Shown piece by piece: positions 62,332 through 64,000 of a stretch of 64,000 bases of DNA (the stretch's first letter is position 1; every line of letters begins with the position of its first letter). The DNA comes from Gammaproteobacteria bacterium (GTDB lineage Bacteria > Pseudomonadota > Gammaproteobacteria > GCA-001735895), in contig JAAEMR010000048.1 in NCBI GenBank assembly GCA_024225395.1, forward strand, positions 1 to 64,000, in the 5' to 3' direction. The notes beneath the pieces were generated by a model. That model worked only from the letters and a program-made list of their open reading frames with translations, was not told the DNA's origin and did no database searches. Made by a program: the position numbers and the translations under genes.

Positions 62332-64000
62332 ATGGCCAGTACACCTAATACAGATTCAAATGACCGGGTAAACCTGGTTTATGAGACGAAAATTGGTGAT
62401 AAATCTGAGATGGTTGAATTACCTTTCAAGGTTTTAGTGCTAGGTGATTTTACACTGGATGAAAGATCTGAATATTTTGATGATCAGCTGCCAATTATAC
62501 TCTCCCAGGATAGTCATGATATTGATGTGCTTTTCAAGCAATTACGACCCGGTTTGAAAATAAAAATAGCAAATAAAATGCAACAGGATGACAGCGAATT
62601 ATTAGTAGATTTGAATTTCACTTCTCTCGAAGGTTTTACCCCCTCTCAGGTACTTAAAAATATTTCCTGGATGGAGAAATTAACTGCTTTTACCGACACG
62701 CTCGCACAGGCAACAGATAGTGATACGTTGCAACTTGATGATGAAGATAAGGATTTTATCGAAAAGGTTTTAAATGCCGAGGATATTACTCTCCAGGAAC
62801 TACAGCAAAATGTACAAAATTATGGCTGGTTAATAGCCAGTATAGAAAAACGAATCTGTGATCAGCTGGATGAAATTATCCATCATCAAAACTTTATCGC
62901 GATGGAGTCTTTGTGGCGTTCATTACAATTTCTTATTGAGCGAACAGAGTTTAATGAAAACTGCGAAATTGCTGTTCTCAATGTCAGTAAACAGGGCTTG
63001 ATAGAAGACTTTGAAGATGTGCCTGAAATCACCTTGTCTAAATATTACCAGATTGTTTATAGCGATGAATATGGACAGTTTGGAGGGCGACCTTATGGGG
63101 CTGTGATCAGTGAATTTAAGTTTGGACCAAAAGCACAGGATATAAAATGTTTGCAACAATTGGCCGGTGTTTCTGCAGTATCTCATGCTCCTTTTATAGC
63201 TGCAGCTTCAGCAGAATTATTTGATATAGACAGTTTTTCCAGGTTCAGTCGTTTACGTGATATTGCAGCCATCTACACTCAGCCGGCTTATATAAAGTGG
63301 AATGCTTTCAGACAGTCGAGTGACTCCCGTTATATCGGACTGACCCTGCCATTCTTTTTATTAAGAGAATCACATAATACTGAAATTGGCGGATTACGTT
63401 ATACAGAAAAAATATCAAGCAAAGATACTGATTTGCTGTGGGGAAATGCATCGTTTGCATTTGCTACAAGGTTGATGGACAGTTTTGCAAAATATCGCTG
63501 GTGTTTAAATTGTACCGGGCAATCAGGTGGTCAGGTACAGGGGCTGAATATGAAAGACGGCAAAATATCCACTCAGTTTATTCTGACCGACCGACGTGAA
63601 TCGGATGTGGTTGAACATGGTTTTATTCCGCTTAGTGTTCATAAAGGTGATGATACGTCTACCTTTTATTCCGCCTATTCAACCCATACTGTGTCGGCTG
63701 AAGAAAGCAATGATGCTCAAGATTTGACAGCCCGTTTATCATCACAGTTGCCCTATTTAATGATCGTTAGTCGTATTTCTCAATATTTGAAAGTTATGCA
63801 GAGAGAGCATCTGGGATCGTGGAGAAATCGTCGAGATTTAGATCAGCAACTGAATAAATGGTTATCGCAGTATGTCTCTGATATGGATAACCCGGCAGCG
63901 GGGGTAAGAGCGAGACGACCGTTACGTCGTGCTGAGGTAAAAGTTAGAGAGGTGGAGGGAAAGCAGGACTGGTTTGTGACTCGAATACAGATAACACCAC
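62332..64000 (+). CDS. TssB-TssC fusion protein, second sheath paralogue (partial, runs off the window)
   Basis: This is absent from the ORF track because no stop occurs before the window end; I translated 556 open codons from ATG 62332, five bases after tssM. Residues about 10-125 match TssB (DRVNLVYETKIGDKSEMVEL, PFKVLVLGDFTLDERSE, ELLVDLNFTSLEGFTPSQVL, WMEKLTAFTDTLAQ). After a short linker, about 175 to the end matches TssC in order: NFIAMESLWRSLQFLIERTE, IVYSDEYGQFGGRPYGAVIS, VSAVSHAPFIAAASAELFDI, SSQLPYLMIVSRISQYLKVM, REHLGSWRNRRDL, NPAAGVRARRPLR. The TssC N-terminal leader is largely missing. It exists beside normal tssB and tssC, so it may form a specialised sheath element. No in-frame stop suggests one continuous polypeptide. 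Confidence 0.88.
   Translation, partial: MASTPNTDSNDRVNLVYETKIGDKSEMVELPFKVLVLGDFTLDERSEYFDDQLPIILSQDSHDIDVLFKQLRPGLKIKIANKMQQDDSELLVDLNFTSLEGFTPSQVLKNISWMEKLTAFTDTLAQATDSDTLQLDDEDKDFIEKVLNAEDITLQELQQNVQNYGWLIASIEKRICDQLDEIIHHQNFIAMESLWRSLQFLIERTEFNENCEIAVLNVSKQGLIEDFEDVPEITLSKYYQIVYSDEYGQFGGRPYGAVISEFKFGPKAQDIKCLQQLAGVSAVSHAPFIAAASAELFDIDSFSRFSRLRDIAAIYTQPAYIKWNAFRQSSDSRYIGLTLPFFLLRESHNTEIGGLRYTEKISSKDTDLLWGNASFAFATRLMDSFAKYRWCLNCTGQSGGQVQGLNMKDGKISTQFILTDRRESDVVEHGFIPLSVHKGDDTSTFYSAYSTHTVSAEESNDAQDLTARLSSQLPYLMIVSRISQYLKVMQREHLGSWRNRRDLDQQLNKWLSQYVSDMDNPAAGVRARRPLRRAEVKVREVEGKQDWFVTRIQITP

Overview
The window looks like a chromosomal segment of a free-living, probably marine or aquatic Gammaproteobacterium. 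The support is a gamma-type OxyR with both redox cysteines, aceK beside aceA, an AcnD/PrpF-type methylcitrate operon, a CbrXAB-like kinase/regulator set otherwise familiar from pseudomonads and relatives, a Na+-pumping oxaloacetate decarboxylase, and a T6SS cluster. No rRNA, tRNA, CRISPR array, insertion sequence or integrase gene was recognised. I cannot name the genus.

Region 1 (1 to about 8.45 kb) reads as the distal part of a chromosomal integron cassette array. Short unrelated genes are separated by 65-100 bp imperfect palindromes that start with an AAC-type core and end in GTTA/GTTG (attC-like). Cassettes hold a RelE/ParE-type toxin with a frameshifted antitoxin, an MDR oxidoreductase, a DUF4405-like membrane protein, an isoprenylcysteine-methyltransferase-like protein, parDE (reversed), two small exported or anchored proteins, a vapB remnant, higBA with a frameshifted higB, a full-length CHASE-PAS-GGDEF protein, and a truncated reversed ccdB. 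The polarity places any integrase gene to the left of the window. A small boundary zone (8.5-9.9 kb) holds two secreted proteins and an MDR dehydrogenase remnant.

Region 2 (10-31.5 kb) is C2/C3 acid metabolism: oadGAB, acs, an HAD dehalogenase-like gene, a radical SAM gene, acuI, then the methylcitrate operon prpB-prpC-acnD-prpF with a 20-bp palindrome upstream of prpB. It ends with a CbrXAB-like set: a small membrane protein, an SLC5-type transporter/histidine kinase, and a sigma-54 response regulator.

Region 3 (31.6-44 kb) starts with a sigma-54 promoter with TGTTAC-type upstream sites, divergent from cbrXAB. It drives a Tat-exported substrate-binding protein and a five-gene branched-chain/amide-type ABC transporter. 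A cNMP-binding/rhodanese-like protein follows, then the leftward group aceA-aceK-rraA-prpE. Together, regions 2 and 3 look like a carbon module for acetate, propionate and acrylate: activation (Acs, PrpE), acrylyl-CoA reduction (AcuI), methylcitrate cycle, glyoxylate bypass with its switch (AceA/AceK), and oxaloacetate disposal coupled to Na+ export.

Region 4 (44-49 kb) has an exported protein with an internal duplication, an RhlE-like helicase, an RRM protein, a cold-shock protein with a strong bidirectional terminator, oxyR and a GST. Region 5 (49.1 kb to the end) is a rightward T6SS operon tssA-B-C-H-hcp-J-K-L-M. It is followed by an ORF that runs off the window, is absent from the supplied ORF track, and encodes a natural TssB-TssC fusion in addition to the separate tssB and tssC. 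That second, fused sheath paralogue is the most unusual item here.
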